From NCBI RefSeq assembly GCF_007988945.1, contig NZ_BJVC01000005.1, positions 1 to 64,000 on the forward strand: 64,000 nt of DNA, in the 5' to 3' direction. Shown here in pieces: positions 17,988 to 27,770 of this stretch; positions within the stretch are counted from its first letter, which is position 1, and the number at the start of each line of letters is the position of its first letter. Under the pieces are notes generated by a model. That model made no database searches, was not told the DNA's origin, and worked only from the letters and a program-made list of their open reading frames with translations. Source of the stretch: Swaminathania salitolerans (lineage in GTDB: Bacteria; Pseudomonadota; Alphaproteobacteria; Acetobacterales; Acetobacteraceae). The translations under genes were made by a program, and so were the position numbers.

Positions 17988-20900
17988 ATGCATCTTCTGG
18001 TCCGGGAAACGCACGATCTCGAACGACAGGACATCGCTGAGGATCTCGCTCACGATCCTGCCGATCTCGTCCTGCTCTCCTTCTCCGAAAGCGATCTTCT
18101 CGGAATGGAGGACGTGCACGGACCGGGGGACCCCAGCCTGAGAGTGGCGACTCTCGCCCGTCTCGGTCATCCGATGTCGGTCGATCTCTATCTGGACCGG
18201 ACCGTCTCGCAGGCGCGCTGCGTGGTCGTGCGCCTGCTGGGCGGAACCGAATACTGGCGGTACGGCGTCGAGGAATTGCGGGCCCTCTGCCGTGAGCGGG
18301 ATATCAGGCTGGTCTTCGTGACCGGGGAAGCGCATCCGGATACGGCGCTGCAGAAGCTCTCCAATGTGGACGAAGCCCGTTGGACGCGACTGGATGCGCT
18401 GTTCCGCGAGGGAGGCGCGCGGAACCTGCGTTGTGCGCTGTCCCTGATGACCGCGCTCGCCGGATTGGGGGAGGATGCCGGACAGACGGTCGAACGCCTT
18501 CCCGAATGCGGCCTCTATCGCCGCCTCGTCCAGCGTCCCGACGGGGCAGATCCTGCACAGGCGCGTCGGGCCCTGATCGTGTTCTATCGCGCCCATCTCC
18601 TTGCCGCCGATCTTGCAGGGATCGATGCGCTGGCCGAGGCATTGTACGCGGGCGGGTTCTCGGTCGATCTGCTCTATGTGCCCTCGCTTCGGGCGTCTTC
18701 AGCGCGCGCGTTCCTGCGGGGCTGGCTGCAGGAGAGCCCTCCCGACATCGTCCTGAACGCCACGTTCTTCGCGTCGGGCGGAGAGGCGGGAGAGGGCTGC
18801 GTGCTCGAGACCGCAGGGGTGACGATCCTGCAGCTGCTCCAGCCCGGCACGACGCGTCCGGCCTGGGAAAACGCCATGCGCGGTCTCTCCCAGTCGGATC
18901 TGGCGATGCAGATCGTCCTGCCCGAACGCGATGGAAGGCTCGCCTCCGCTCCGGTCTCGTTCCGCGGCGAGGCGGCGCCCGGCCTGCCCGCCCGCCGCGA
19001 GCCCTGGATGCCGGGCATAGCGCAGATCGTCGCTCGTGCGCAGGGATGGGTGACGCTCGCCGCCAGGACACGGCAGGCGCGACGTCTGGCGCTGGTCGTG
19101 TCGGATTATCCGGGCGCCGAGGGGCAGGCGGCCCATGCGGTCGGGCTCGATGCATTGGCGAGCGTGACGGCCATAGCGTCTCTCCTGGCCGATAACGGAT
19201 ATGCGGTGTCCGTGCCGGAAGCCGCGACCCTGCCCGAGCGTCTGTGCCGGGCGACCCCCGGGACGATCCTTTCGGCGGCCGCCTATCGCGCCGCTTTCTC
19301 GACATTGCCCGAGGCGTTCCGGAACCGGGTGGTTGCCGCCTGGGGGGAACCCGTGGACCCGGTGGCCGTGCGCGTGCTCGAATGCGGCTCCATGCTCGTT
19401 GCCGTGCAGCCCGGCCGCGGAACGCACGCGCAGCGCAAGGCCCGGTATCACGATCCCGATCTGCCGCCCTGTCACGATTATATCGGTTTCTATCTGTGGC
19501 TCGGATCGGTCCGGCATATCGATGCCATGATCCATCTCGGCACGCATGGAACGCTCGAATGGCTTCCGGGCAAGGCCGTGGCCCTGTCGCCAGACTGCGC
19601 CCCAGCCGTTCTGTCCGGCGGTCTGCCCGTCATCTATCCCTTCATCGTGAACAATCCCGGAGAGGCAGCGTCGGCCAAGCGGCGCCTCGGGGCCGTGACG
19701 CTCGGTCACATGACGCCGCCCGTCCAGCGGGCCGGTCTCGCACCGGAAATGACCGAGCTGGAGCGCCTGATCGACGAATATGCCGAAGCCGACGGGCTCG
19801 ATCGCAAGCGCGGCGGGCTGTTGCGCCGGCAGATTCTCGATCGCGCTGCCGATCTCGGCATCCTTGCCGAAAGCGGTGCGGCGTTGCCCGACGGGGACGA
19901 AGCAGAGGCGCTCGCACGTCTGGATGCCTATCTTTGCGACGTCAAGGATCTCCAGATCAGGGACGGGCTTCATGTTTTCGGACGGACCCCTCCCCGACAG
20001 GAGGCGCTCATCGAGGCGATCGCCGACTCTTCCGCAGTGGAAAAGGCTCTTGTGGCCAGCCGGCTTGCAGCCTGTCCCGCAAGCGAGGCGCGCGGACTGC
20101 TCGACGCCCTCGACGGGCGTTTCGTCCCCTCCGGACCATCGGGAGCGCCGACTCGCGGACGTCTGGACGTGCTGCCGACGGGGCGGAACCTGACGACGAT
20201 CGACCCGCGCACGCTCCCGACCCGGTCGGCACTGCTTCTCGCGCACAAGACTGCGGATCTCCTGCTGACGCGCCATCTGCAGGAAGAGGGCGACGCGCTG
20301 CGTCATCTCGTGCTCGATCTCTGGGGGAGCGCGACGATGCGTACGGGCGGGGAGGAGATCGCACTCGCCTTTCTGCTCATGGGGGTGCAACCGCACTGGG
20401 ATGCGACCAGCGGGCGGATCAGCGGGTTCGAGATCGTCCCCCTCGCGGTGCTGGACCGGCCTCGCGTTGCGGTAACGTTGCGTATTTCCGGCCTGTTTCG
20501 CGACGCCTTTCCCGGGCTTGTCGCGTTGTTCGACCAGGCCTGCTGCGCCGTGGGGCAGCGGGACGAGGCCGCTTCATGGAATCCGCTCGTGAGCGAACCC
20601 GGGGCGGCGCGCGTTTTCGGCGCTGCCCCGGGCACTTACGGAACCGGCCTCGAGGAAAGCCTCGCATCCGGCGCATGGCGCGACAGGACCGGTCTGGGCG
20701 CGCTCTATCTCGCCGGGTCGGAATGGAGCTATGGCGGCGGGCGTGACGGGCAGAGCGATCGCGCCGGTTTCGAGGCGCAGCTGGCCCGGGCGGATGTGCT
20801 CTTGCATATCCAGGATCATGCCGAGACCGATCTGCTCGACGGGGTGGATACGGCAGCCCATGAAGGAGGGCTCGCAGCAGCGGCGGCCAGCCTGGGAAAT

Positions 20901-21329
20901 GCACCCCGGCTCTGGCATGGCGATACGAGCCGGGCGGGCAGTCCGGTTCTGCGTCCGGTGGCACAGGAAGTGGCCCGGATCGTACGCGGAAGGCTGAGCA
21001 ATACGCGCTGGATCGAGGGGATGAAGCGTCACGGATATCGCGGTGCGGCAGAGATCGCCCGTGGCATCGCAGCTCTGGCGGCCTATGCGGCGACGCTGCC
21101 GGAGCGTCTCGATCCTCAGATCGATCTCGCCTTTTCTGCAACGCTTGCAGACGAGTCCTGTCTGGCCTTCCTTGCCCGGCACAACCCCGAGGCACTCGCC
21201 GACATGCGCGCGCGATTCCGCGATCTCATGCAGCGCGGTCTGTGGCATCCGCGCAGCAACGATGCGGCTTTCCTGCTCGATTCATGCGCGAGCCAGCCTG
21301 AAGGGACGCCCGGATCGGCACCGCCGTGA
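17988..21329 (+). CDS. cobN: Aerobic cobaltochelatase subunit CobN
   Basis: An 1113-aa CobN/BchH-family protein. It inserts cobalt into hydrogenobyrinate a,c-diamide, with CobS and CobT as the ATPase partners; these are not in the window. Conserved segments include MIHLGTHGTLEWLPGKAVAL (about 510-530), YPFIVNNPGEAASAKRR and ALYLAGSEWSYGGGRDGQSD. It starts 3 bp after cobW. Its stop overlaps a GTG that opens a 44-codon ORF leading to cobB. Confidence 0.94.
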   Translation: MHLLVRETHDLERQDIAEDLAHDPADLVLLSFSESDLLGMEDVHGPGDPSLRVATLARLGHPMSVDLYLDRTVSQARCVVVRLLGGTEYWRYGVEELRALCRERDIRLVFVTGEAHPDTALQKLSNVDEARWTRLDALFREGGARNLRCALSLMTALAGLGEDAGQTVERLPECGLYRRLVQRPDGADPAQARRALIVFYRAHLLAADLAGIDALAEALYAGGFSVDLLYVPSLRASSARAFLRGWLQESPPDIVLNATFFASGGEAGEGCVLETAGVTILQLLQPGTTRPAWENAMRGLSQSDLAMQIVLPERDGRLASAPVSFRGEAAPGLPARREPWMPGIAQIVARAQGWVTLAARTRQARRLALVVSDYPGAEGQAAHAVGLDALASVTAIASLLADNGYAVSVPEAATLPERLCRATPGTILSAAAYRAAFSTLPEAFRNRVVAAWGEPVDPVAVRVLECGSMLVAVQPGRGTHAQRKARYHDPDLPPCHDYIGFYLWLGSVRHIDAMIHLGTHGTLEWLPGKAVALSPDCAPAVLSGGLPVIYPFIVNNPGEAASAKRRLGAVTLGHMTPPVQRAGLAPEMTELERLIDEYAEADGLDRKRGGLLRRQILDRAADLGILAESGAALPDGDEAEALARLDAYLCDVKDLQIRDGLHVFGRTPPRQEALIEAIADSSAVEKALVASRLAACPASEARGLLDALDGRFVPSGPSGAPTRGRLDVLPTGRNLTTIDPRTLPTRSALLLAHKTADLLLTRHLQEEGDALRHLVLDLWGSATMRTGGEEIALAFLLMGVQPHWDATSGRISGFEIVPLAVLDRPRVAVTLRISGLFRDAFPGLVALFDQACCAVGQRDEAASWNPLVSEPGAARVFGAAPGTYGTGLEESLASGAWRDRTGLGALYLAGSEWSYGGGRDGQSDRAGFEAQLARADVLLHIQDHAETDLLDGVDTAAHEGGLAAAAASLGNAPRLWHGDTSRAGSPVLRPVAQEVARIVRGRLSNTRWIEGMKRHGYRGAAEIARGIAALAAYAATLPERLDPQIDLAFSATLADESCLAFLARHNPEALADMRARFRDLMQRGLWHPRSNDAAFLLDSCASQPEGTPGSAPP

Positions 21330-21460
21330 GCAAACCGGAACTGCCCTCTGCCGAATCCCTCCCGCACGAAGCCCTTATGGAGGAGGTCTCGACAGGAATG
21401 ACGGACACCGCCGCGACGCGCGGCATGAAAGGACGGAACATGACAGGTCTGCGCTCTTGA
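21326..21460 (+). CDS. Possible small coupled ORF between cobN and cobB
   Basis: A GTG at 21326 overlaps the cobN stop (GTGA), and the 44-codon frame ends in a TGA (21458-21460) that overlaps the TTG candidate start of cobB (TTGA). The product (begins MSKPELPSAESLPHEALMEE) is polar, with four internal methionines, and matches no family I know. It could be a true small protein, a translational coupling leader for cobB, or chance. The cobO position expected in related operons is empty here, and this ORF does not resemble CobO. Confidence 0.35.
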   Translation: MSKPELPSAESLPHEALMEEVSTGMTDTAATRGMKGRNMTGLRS

Positions 21461-22821
21461 CCCGGGTTCTCATGGTGGCTGCGCCGCGTTCCGGCTCGGG
21501 CAAGACCACTTTGACCCTTGCCCTGCTCAGTGCCTTCCGTCGCCGGGGGCTCGTCGTGCGGGCGCTCAAGACCGGGCCGGATTATATCGATCCGGCCTTT
21601 CATGAAGCCGCGACCGGACAGGCCTGCGGCAATCTCGACAGCTGGGCGATGTCGCCCGATGCCCTGCGGACCCGGCTGCTTCAGGCCCGGCTGGCACAGG
21701 CCGGGCGCCATGCCGATCTCCTGATCGTGGAATCGTCCATGGGTCTGTTCGACGGGCTGACCGGACCGGAAGGCGCGCGCGGCGCAGCTGCCGATATCGC
21801 GGCCCGTTTCGGTATTCCGGTGCTTCTCGTGCTCGATGTGCGCGGGCAGGGGCAAAGCGTCGGCGCCGTGGCCGAGGGCATGGCGCGCTGGTCGGACCGC
21901 GTGGCGGTGCGCGCCGTCGTGCTCAACCATGTGGGGTCGGCGCGTCACGAGGCCCTGTGTCGCGATGCCTTGCGTCTGCCCTGTCTCGGCGCTTTCCGGC
22001 GCGACGCGGCAATCGCCCTTCCGGAGCGTCATCTCGGTCTGGTTCAGGCCCGGGAGCGCGGCGATCTGCCCGGTTTCTTCTCGCTCCTGGCAGACAAGGC
22101 AGAAAAGGAGCTCGATCTCGACGCGATCCTTGCCGAAGCGGCAGAACTCCCGGCAGAACTCCCGGCGGAACCCCGGAGACCGGAAAACCGGCGGCAAGGA
22201 GAAAGAGCGCAGGAAAACGGGTTCGTCCCCCCTCCGGGTCAGCGCATCGCCCTGGCCGATGACGCCGCCTTTTCCTTTCTCTACGCACATCTCGCGCAGG
22301 ACTGGCGCGCTGCGGGCGCCGAGATCCTGCCTTTTTCGCCTCTGGCCGATGAGGGGCCCGATGAACGGGCCGATTGCTGCTGGCTGCCCGGCGGTTACCC
22401 CGAGATCCATGCAGGGCGTCTCGCCGGGGCGGAGCGTTTTCGCGACGGTATGAGAGCCTTCGCGCAGACACGGCCGGTCCATGGAGAATGCGGTGGATAC
22501 ATGGTGCTCGGCGCGAGCCTGGAGGATGCCTCCGGCACGACCCATGCCATGCTCGGCCTGCTTTCGCATGGCACGTCTTTCGCCCGCCGCAAGATGGCGC
22601 TGGGATATCGCGAGGCTCATCTGCTGAACGATACGCTCCTCGGTCCGGCAGGACGGGTGCTGCGCGGTCACGAGTTTCATTATGCCCGCGTCGTCGATCC
22701 CGGGCAGGATGCGCCGTTCGCGACCCTGTTCGACGGGGAAGGGAGCCCCCTCGGCCCGGCTGGCGGACAAAGGGCCCGTGTGTCGGGCACGTTTTTCCAT
22801 ATGCTGGCGCACCGGTCGTGA
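21457..22821 (+). CDS. cobB: Hydrogenobyrinate/cobyrinate a,c-diamide synthase
   Basis: A 454-aa CobB/CbiA glutamine amidotransferase. The N-terminal P-loop MVAAPRSGSGKTTLTLALL leads into LKTGPDYIDPAFH; the C-terminal GATase domain has PGGYPEIHAGRL and the nucleophile region HGECGGYMVLG. It amidates the a and c carboxylates of the corrin ring, making the substrate for CobN. The start is TTG 21457 or ATG 21472. A low-complexity linker with repeated PAEL units (about residues 229-240) separates the domains. The stop overlaps the start of cobC. Confidence 0.94.
   Translation: MTRVLMVAAPRSGSGKTTLTLALLSAFRRRGLVVRALKTGPDYIDPAFHEAATGQACGNLDSWAMSPDALRTRLLQARLAQAGRHADLLIVESSMGLFDGLTGPEGARGAAADIAARFGIPVLLVLDVRGQGQSVGAVAEGMARWSDRVAVRAVVLNHVGSARHEALCRDALRLPCLGAFRRDAAIALPERHLGLVQARERGDLPGFFSLLADKAEKELDLDAILAEAAELPAELPAEPRRPENRRQGERAQENGFVPPPGQRIALADDAAFSFLYAHLAQDWRAAGAEILPFSPLADEGPDERADCCWLPGGYPEIHAGRLAGAERFRDGMRAFAQTRPVHGECGGYMVLGASLEDASGTTHAMLGLLSHGTSFARRKMALGYREAHLLNDTLLGPAGRVLRGHEFHYARVVDPGQDAPFATLFDGEGSPLGPAGGQRARVSGTFFHMLAHRS
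22141..22176 (+). repeat. 12-bp in-frame tandem repeat in cobB linker
   Basis: gcagaactcccg at 22141-22152 and 22153-22164, with a diverged third copy to 22176. It encodes the PAEL repeat between the two CobB domains. Confidence 0.9.
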
Positions 22822-23387
22822 CATCCGGTTTCTCGATGCTGCTTGTGCGTCATCCGCCGGTCGTCACCGGGCCGGAATGCTGTTACGGGCGGCTCGATGT
22901 GCCTCTCGCTCCGGGCTGGGAGCGCTGTCTGTCCCGCTGGACGGGGGAGGGGCCGATCTTCGCATCGCCTGCCTCGCGTTGCAGGCTCCCGGCTGCGCGT
23001 CTCGGGGCGGAGGAGGGGCGCGCCGTTTCGGTCGATCCGCGTCTGGCGGAGCTGGATTTCGGATGCTGGGAGGGAAAACGCTGGGAGGAGGTGCCGCGAG
23101 AGGCACTCGATACCTGGGCTGGCGCCCCCCTGACCTATCGCCCCGGTGGCGGAGAAGCCGTCCGGACGCTCATCGAACGGGTCACGGCGTTCTGGGAGGA
23201 GCGTCTGGCCCATCGACAATCCTGTCGGGTCGTAACCCATGGCGGTCCGTTGCGCGTCCTGCTCGCGCTGGCGGAGAAACGCGCCTTCCGGATGAGCGAT
23301 CGGGCCCCGGCACAGGGCGATGGCCGTCTGTTGTATTTTTTCAACAACGATCGTGGTATGAATATCGAGACGCTTGCGCTCCGTTGA
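22818..23387 (+). CDS. cobC: Histidine phosphatase, probable alpha-ribazole phosphatase
   Basis: About 189 aa. The phosphoglycerate mutase-type core LLVRHPPVV carries the phospho-accepting histidine, ELDFGCWEGKRWEEVP is the usual second block and VVTHGGPLRVLLAL holds the distal histidine. The first motif is RHP rather than the common RHG. In this operon the likely role is dephosphorylation of alpha-ribazole phosphate in nucleotide-loop assembly. The GTG at 22818 overlaps the cobB stop (GTGA); an ATG at 22836 is the alternative start. It is the last cobalamin gene of the operon. Confidence 0.85.
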   Translation: MTSGFSMLLVRHPPVVTGPECCYGRLDVPLAPGWERCLSRWTGEGPIFASPASRCRLPAARLGAEEGRAVSVDPRLAELDFGCWEGKRWEEVPREALDTWAGAPLTYRPGGGEAVRTLIERVTAFWEERLAHRQSCRVVTHGGPLRVLLALAEKRAFRMSDRAPAQGDGRLLYFFNNDRGMNIETLALR

Positions 23388-23445
23388 CAAACTGAAACGG
23401 AAGAAACAGGAATGACGCAATCCTGAATCACAAGTTAGGTTTGTC

Positions 23446-26007
23446 ATGCTGCCACGCGCTCGTCTTCTCTCGCCATCGGACACACGCAGGAGGGCGCTCG
23501 CCCTCGTTGCCACGACGTGTCTGGTGTCCTGCGGGGGCGTGGCACAGGCGCAAGGCCAGACACAGACCCAGGCACAGACCCGGACCGGAGTACAGGCCGG
23601 AGCCCGCTCTTCTTCCGATGCCTCTGCGACGGGATCGCGGGGTGCATCTTCGTCTTCCGGTCGGGGGCATTCTCATGCGGCGCCCGTCCGAGCTGCCGGT
23701 GAGGTGGACGGCGGAAGCGAAGCCATCGTGGTCACGGGGACGCGCGAGATCGGGAAAAAGGCCCGCGATTCCATCGCACCGCTCGATATCGTCTCGCGCA
23801 AGCAGATCGCTGCGACCGGTCAGGGCACGCTGCGCGATGCCCTGAGCCTCATCCTGCCTTCGCTCACGACACCGACCGCCGGGTTCGATGCGGGCGCCAT
23901 GACCGACACGATCAGCCTGCGCGGGCTGAATCCGAACGAGACCCTCGTTCTGGTCGATGGCAAGCGCCGTCACACGACAGCCAATATCTATTCCAACCCG
24001 GGACCGCAGCAGGGCTCAACCGCGCCCGATATCGACATGATTCCGATGGCCGCCATCGATCATGTCGAGGTGCTGCGCGACGGCGCATCGGCGCAGTACG
24101 GCTCGGATGCGGTCGCCGGGGTCGTGAACATCATCCTCAAGAAACAGGCGCGCGGTTTCCACGCGCAGAACATTACGGGCATCACCTCCGAAGGCGACGG
24201 CTACCAGCAGGGCGTCTATCTCGATGGCGGTGCCGGGCTCGGCAACCGGGGCTTCGTGCATGTCAGTGGCGATTTCGTGCATCAGGATCACACCTATCGC
24301 AGCGCGCCCGACAATCGCACCGGAACCTATCAGAACAACATCCTGAGCCAGCCCGAACAGACGCGCGAGAGCGTGGCCATCAATGCCGGTTACGACATCA
24401 CCGACGATATCCAGGCCTATGCGATGGGTACCTACGCGCATCGTGCCGCACAGTCGTACCAGAACTACCGTCTGGCTTCGTCGCTTCGGGCCTATCCGGA
24501 ATATCAGGCGATCTATCCGTGGGGCTACTCGCCGCTCGAGACGCTCAACGAGAACGATTACGAGCTCAAGGCCGGGGTGAAGGGTGTTTTTCACGGCTGG
24601 CACTGGGACGTGTCGAGTGTTTACGGGCGCGATTACGACGATATCGGCCTGATCAATTCGGTCAATCTCTCGCTCAACCGGGCGACGGGCCGTACGCCCA
24701 CATCTTTCGACGTGCAGGGTTTCAACAACCAGCAATGGACGAATGATTTCGATTTCAGCAGGAAATTCACCTTCAGCGGCTGGCCGCAGAGCGTGAACGT
24801 GGCTGGCGGCGCCTCCTATCGCTACGAGGGATATTCGGTCGGCACGGGATCGCCGGATTCGCTCTATGGCAGCGGGTCGGATGCCCTGGCTGGAACCAAT
24901 CCGGGCAATGCAGGCAATTACAGCCGCGACGTGACGGCAGGCTATGTCGACATCGCAACGACCCTTGCAAAAGGGCTCCAGCTCGATCTGGCCGGGCGTT
25001 ACGAGCATTATACCGATGTCGGAAACACGGAAAACGGCAAGGTCTCGCTGCGTTACGACATCACGAAGCGTATCGCCCTGCGCGGGACGATCAGCAACGG
25101 CTTTCACGCGCCGACACTCGCCCAGAAATACTATTCCGCCCTCAATATCTCGCCGACGGCAGCGCGCGGTCTGATCGGGGCCGGTTCTCCCGGGGCACTT
25201 GCCAATGGCTCCTCCGGGCTGAAGCCCGAGCGTTCGACCAATGCGGAAGGCGGGTTCATCGTCGAGCCGATCCGCAATCTGCATGTCACGACCGATGTCT
25301 ATCAGATCAACATGCGTGACAGGATCATGCCGGGAGGCAATATCTCCGGCGCGACCGCGATCAACGCGATGGAGCAGAACGGTTTTGCCCTGCCTTCCGA
25401 TATCGGAAGCTGGAACCAGAGCGCGATCACGGCGAACTGGTTCGCCAATGTGGCGAGCACGCGCACCCAGGGCATCGATATCACGGCCACCTATCTGACC
25501 CGTCTCGGCCCTTACGGCCGGATCGACTGGGATGCGGCGATCAACCTCAACCGGACCCGCCTGTCGCATCAGACGACCAACCCGCTGACGGGGGCACCCC
25601 TGCTCAACGCCTCGGCCGTCGCCTATCTCACCACGGCCTATCCGCGCAGCAAGATCATCTTCGGCGGTCGCTGGACCCATGCGAAATGGACGATCGGCCT
25701 GCACGAGATCCGCTGGGGTCAGACGACCAACCAGCTCACCTATTATGCGCCCGGGCCGAACCAGTTCAGCACGACCCATTTCCTCGAATATCAGAACAAG
25801 CCGAAATGGACGACCAATCTGGATGTGAGCTATCGCGTGACACCGCGCTGGACGGCGACGATCGGCGGTAACAATATCTTCTCCGCCTATCCGACACGCG
25901 TGCCGGACGGAAACCGCTATCTTGGCGCCCCCCAGTATTACATGAGCACTTCGCAGCTCGGGATTAACGGTGGCTACTATTATTTCCGGGTGAATTACGA
26001 TCTCTGA
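23446..26007 (+). CDS. TonB-dependent outer-membrane receptor
   Basis: An 853-aa receptor. A signal peptide (ALALVATTCLVSCGGVAQAQ) is followed by a Gln/Thr/Ser-rich stretch, a TonB-box-like EAIVVTGTRE, a plug domain (SLRGLNPNETLVLVDGKRR, VLRDGASAQYGSDAVAGVVN) and a 22-strand barrel ending in YYFRVNYDL with a terminal hydrophobic residue. It lies 58 bp after cobC, so it may be under the same riboswitch and import a corrinoid or cobalt chelate. However, the plug resembles broad substrate receptors, and a separate promoter is possible, so the ligand is unproven. Confidence 0.92.
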   Translation: MLPRARLLSPSDTRRRALALVATTCLVSCGGVAQAQGQTQTQAQTRTGVQAGARSSSDASATGSRGASSSSGRGHSHAAPVRAAGEVDGGSEAIVVTGTREIGKKARDSIAPLDIVSRKQIAATGQGTLRDALSLILPSLTTPTAGFDAGAMTDTISLRGLNPNETLVLVDGKRRHTTANIYSNPGPQQGSTAPDIDMIPMAAIDHVEVLRDGASAQYGSDAVAGVVNIILKKQARGFHAQNITGITSEGDGYQQGVYLDGGAGLGNRGFVHVSGDFVHQDHTYRSAPDNRTGTYQNNILSQPEQTRESVAINAGYDITDDIQAYAMGTYAHRAAQSYQNYRLASSLRAYPEYQAIYPWGYSPLETLNENDYELKAGVKGVFHGWHWDVSSVYGRDYDDIGLINSVNLSLNRATGRTPTSFDVQGFNNQQWTNDFDFSRKFTFSGWPQSVNVAGGASYRYEGYSVGTGSPDSLYGSGSDALAGTNPGNAGNYSRDVTAGYVDIATTLAKGLQLDLAGRYEHYTDVGNTENGKVSLRYDITKRIALRGTISNGFHAPTLAQKYYSALNISPTAARGLIGAGSPGALANGSSGLKPERSTNAEGGFIVEPIRNLHVTTDVYQINMRDRIMPGGNISGATAINAMEQNGFALPSDIGSWNQSAITANWFANVASTRTQGIDITATYLTRLGPYGRIDWDAAINLNRTRLSHQTTNPLTGAPLLNASAVAYLTTAYPRSKIIFGGRWTHAKWTIGLHEIRWGQTTNQLTYYAPGPNQFSTTHFLEYQNKPKWTTNLDVSYRVTPRWTATIGGNNIFSAYPTRVPDGNRYLGAPQYYMSTSQLGINGGYYYFRVNYDL

Positions 26008-26221
26008 CGGCGAAGATTAACGTTATCTCCGGGTTCGGCGGATGATTGCCGTCCCGGTCATGATTTGTCACGCATGTGCGACCGCCGGAAACCCCCGGTT
26101 TTCCGCGGTCGTGACAAGCCGCATACGGCCTGAAACAAAAATTCTCTCCCGGGCGGGTTCCAAAACGCCTGACGAAGTTCTTACAACTCGTTCATCCAGC
26201 CATCGGGAGCTTGAATCAAGA

Positions 26222-27694
26222 GTGTCTCTGACCGTTCTGCGTCGCCTCGTATTATGCCTTGCCCTGACGTTTTTCTCCGGCCACGCGCGTGCAGAGGGCG
26301 ATCTCCCGGCGCCGACGAAGCCGGGCGAGATAGGCGCCATCAGAACGGGAACCTTCCCTGCGGTCGAGGCCCAGGCTGCGCGCCCAGTGCTGAAGGCCGA
26401 CACAACCGTCGCCCCCTTGCCGCGTCCCGAGGCCATCTTCACCGATCCGCACGGAGTCAATTCCTGGCTCCGTGAACGCGGTATCGCGTTCCTTCTCGAC
26501 AACACCAACGAGATGGCGGGAATGATTCACGCGCCGACCAGAGGGCTCGGTCTGCGCAAGGGCGCGAGCAATGCCGGACAATACTCGGTCGAGAGCGATA
26601 TCGACTGGGAACGACTGGCGGACTGGAGGGGATTTGCGACCCATGCCGTGATCGTCGGGCGATACGGCATACCGGTCAGCCGGATGTTCGGCGACAATCT
26701 CAACCCGAGTCAGGAAATCTACGGCGCGGGCGGCAATGTGTTCGTCCATCTCGTCTTCGCATATGGAGAAGAAACGCTCTTCAACGACCGTTTCGACGTC
26801 GCAGCGGGCCGGATGTCGTTTCTTTCCGATTTCTCGGCCAATCCGCTCTACTGCAACTTCATGAACAATGCATTCTGCGGAAATCCGAAGGCCTCGAGCG
26901 ATAACACCGCCCATGCGTCCTATCCCGATTCCAACTGGGCGATACGGTTCCGGCTCCGTCCTTCCGAAACGACGATTTTCCAGTTTGGCGTCTATTTCAC
27001 CCAGACGCAGGGCATTTACGGCAATACCCAGATGCGTACCGGCTTCAAGTTCAATGGCGCCGACATAGACGGGCAGGCGATGCCGGTCGAGTTCATCTGG
27101 TCGCCGAGGCTGGGTCACGATCACGAGCTCCCGGGCCATTACAAGCTGGGTTTCGTGTACGATACCGCCGATCACAAGGACAATTACTACGACGGTAACG
27201 GCAATCCCTTCGCGCTCAGCGGGCTTGCGCCGCGCGATGTGCACGGGGCCTGGGCGGCCTGGGGACTGATCGACCAGATGGTCTATCATCATCCCGGGCA
27301 GGCAGCCGATGCAGGGCTCACCTTTCTGGGTGTTGCCTATGTCAATCAGCCCGAGACGCAGACCCGTGCCGACCAGCTTTCCATCGGCCTGCTCGATCGC
27401 GGGTTCTGGAAGGCGCGGCCGCTCGACGGGCTGGGTCTAAATTTTTCCTGGACACATGTCTCCGACGCCCTGACGCGCTCCCAGCGCCTCTATGCGATGC
27501 AGGGGCGTCCCCTGCCCAACGGATCCCTCTTTCCGCAGACGAGCACCTATAATCTCGAGCTGCTCTATCAGATCCATGTGATGCGCGGCGTTACCTTCGC
27601 GCCCGATTTCCAGTATTACTTCAATCCGGGCGCGCAGAAGCAGCTCAACAATCAGGCAGTTATCGGCTTCAAGAGCCATATAGAAATATTCTGA
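26222..27694 (+). CDS. OprB-family carbohydrate porin (second copy)
   Basis: A 490-aa porin paralogous to the one at 3029-4573. They share QEIYGAGGNVFVHLVFAYG, PLYCNFMNNAFCGNPKASS, LPGHYKLGFVYDT and QIHVMRGVTFAPDFQYYFNP. A GTG at 26222 opens a clean signal peptide (VLRRLVLCLALTFFSGHARA), whereas the longer frame from 26042 does not. The gene is 77 bp upstream of the GH15 glycosidase, which suggests uptake of oligosaccharides or trehalose for hydrolysis. That pairing is inference. Confidence 0.9.
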   Translation: MSLTVLRRLVLCLALTFFSGHARAEGDLPAPTKPGEIGAIRTGTFPAVEAQAARPVLKADTTVAPLPRPEAIFTDPHGVNSWLRERGIAFLLDNTNEMAGMIHAPTRGLGLRKGASNAGQYSVESDIDWERLADWRGFATHAVIVGRYGIPVSRMFGDNLNPSQEIYGAGGNVFVHLVFAYGEETLFNDRFDVAAGRMSFLSDFSANPLYCNFMNNAFCGNPKASSDNTAHASYPDSNWAIRFRLRPSETTIFQFGVYFTQTQGIYGNTQMRTGFKFNGADIDGQAMPVEFIWSPRLGHDHELPGHYKLGFVYDTADHKDNYYDGNGNPFALSGLAPRDVHGAWAAWGLIDQMVYHHPGQAADAGLTFLGVAYVNQPETQTRADQLSIGLLDRGFWKARPLDGLGLNFSWTHVSDALTRSQRLYAMQGRPLPNGSLFPQTSTYNLELLYQIHVMRGVTFAPDFQYYFNPGAQKQLNNQAVIGFKSHIEIF

Positions 27695-27770
27695 AAACTT
27701 TACCGGAGAAACTTCCGGATCGTCTGGGTTGTTTCTGGTCGCAGCATGAGCGATCAGGAGTTTCCCCGCG

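Noticed and set aside
16950-18596. 548-codon minus-strand frame across cobW and cobN
   Set aside because: Opposite to two well-supported genes, with composition typical of a shadow frame.
21326-21460. Remnant of cobO between cobN and cobB
   Set aside because: The frame lacks the CobO basic N-terminus and P-loop; no residue pattern supports decay from cobO.
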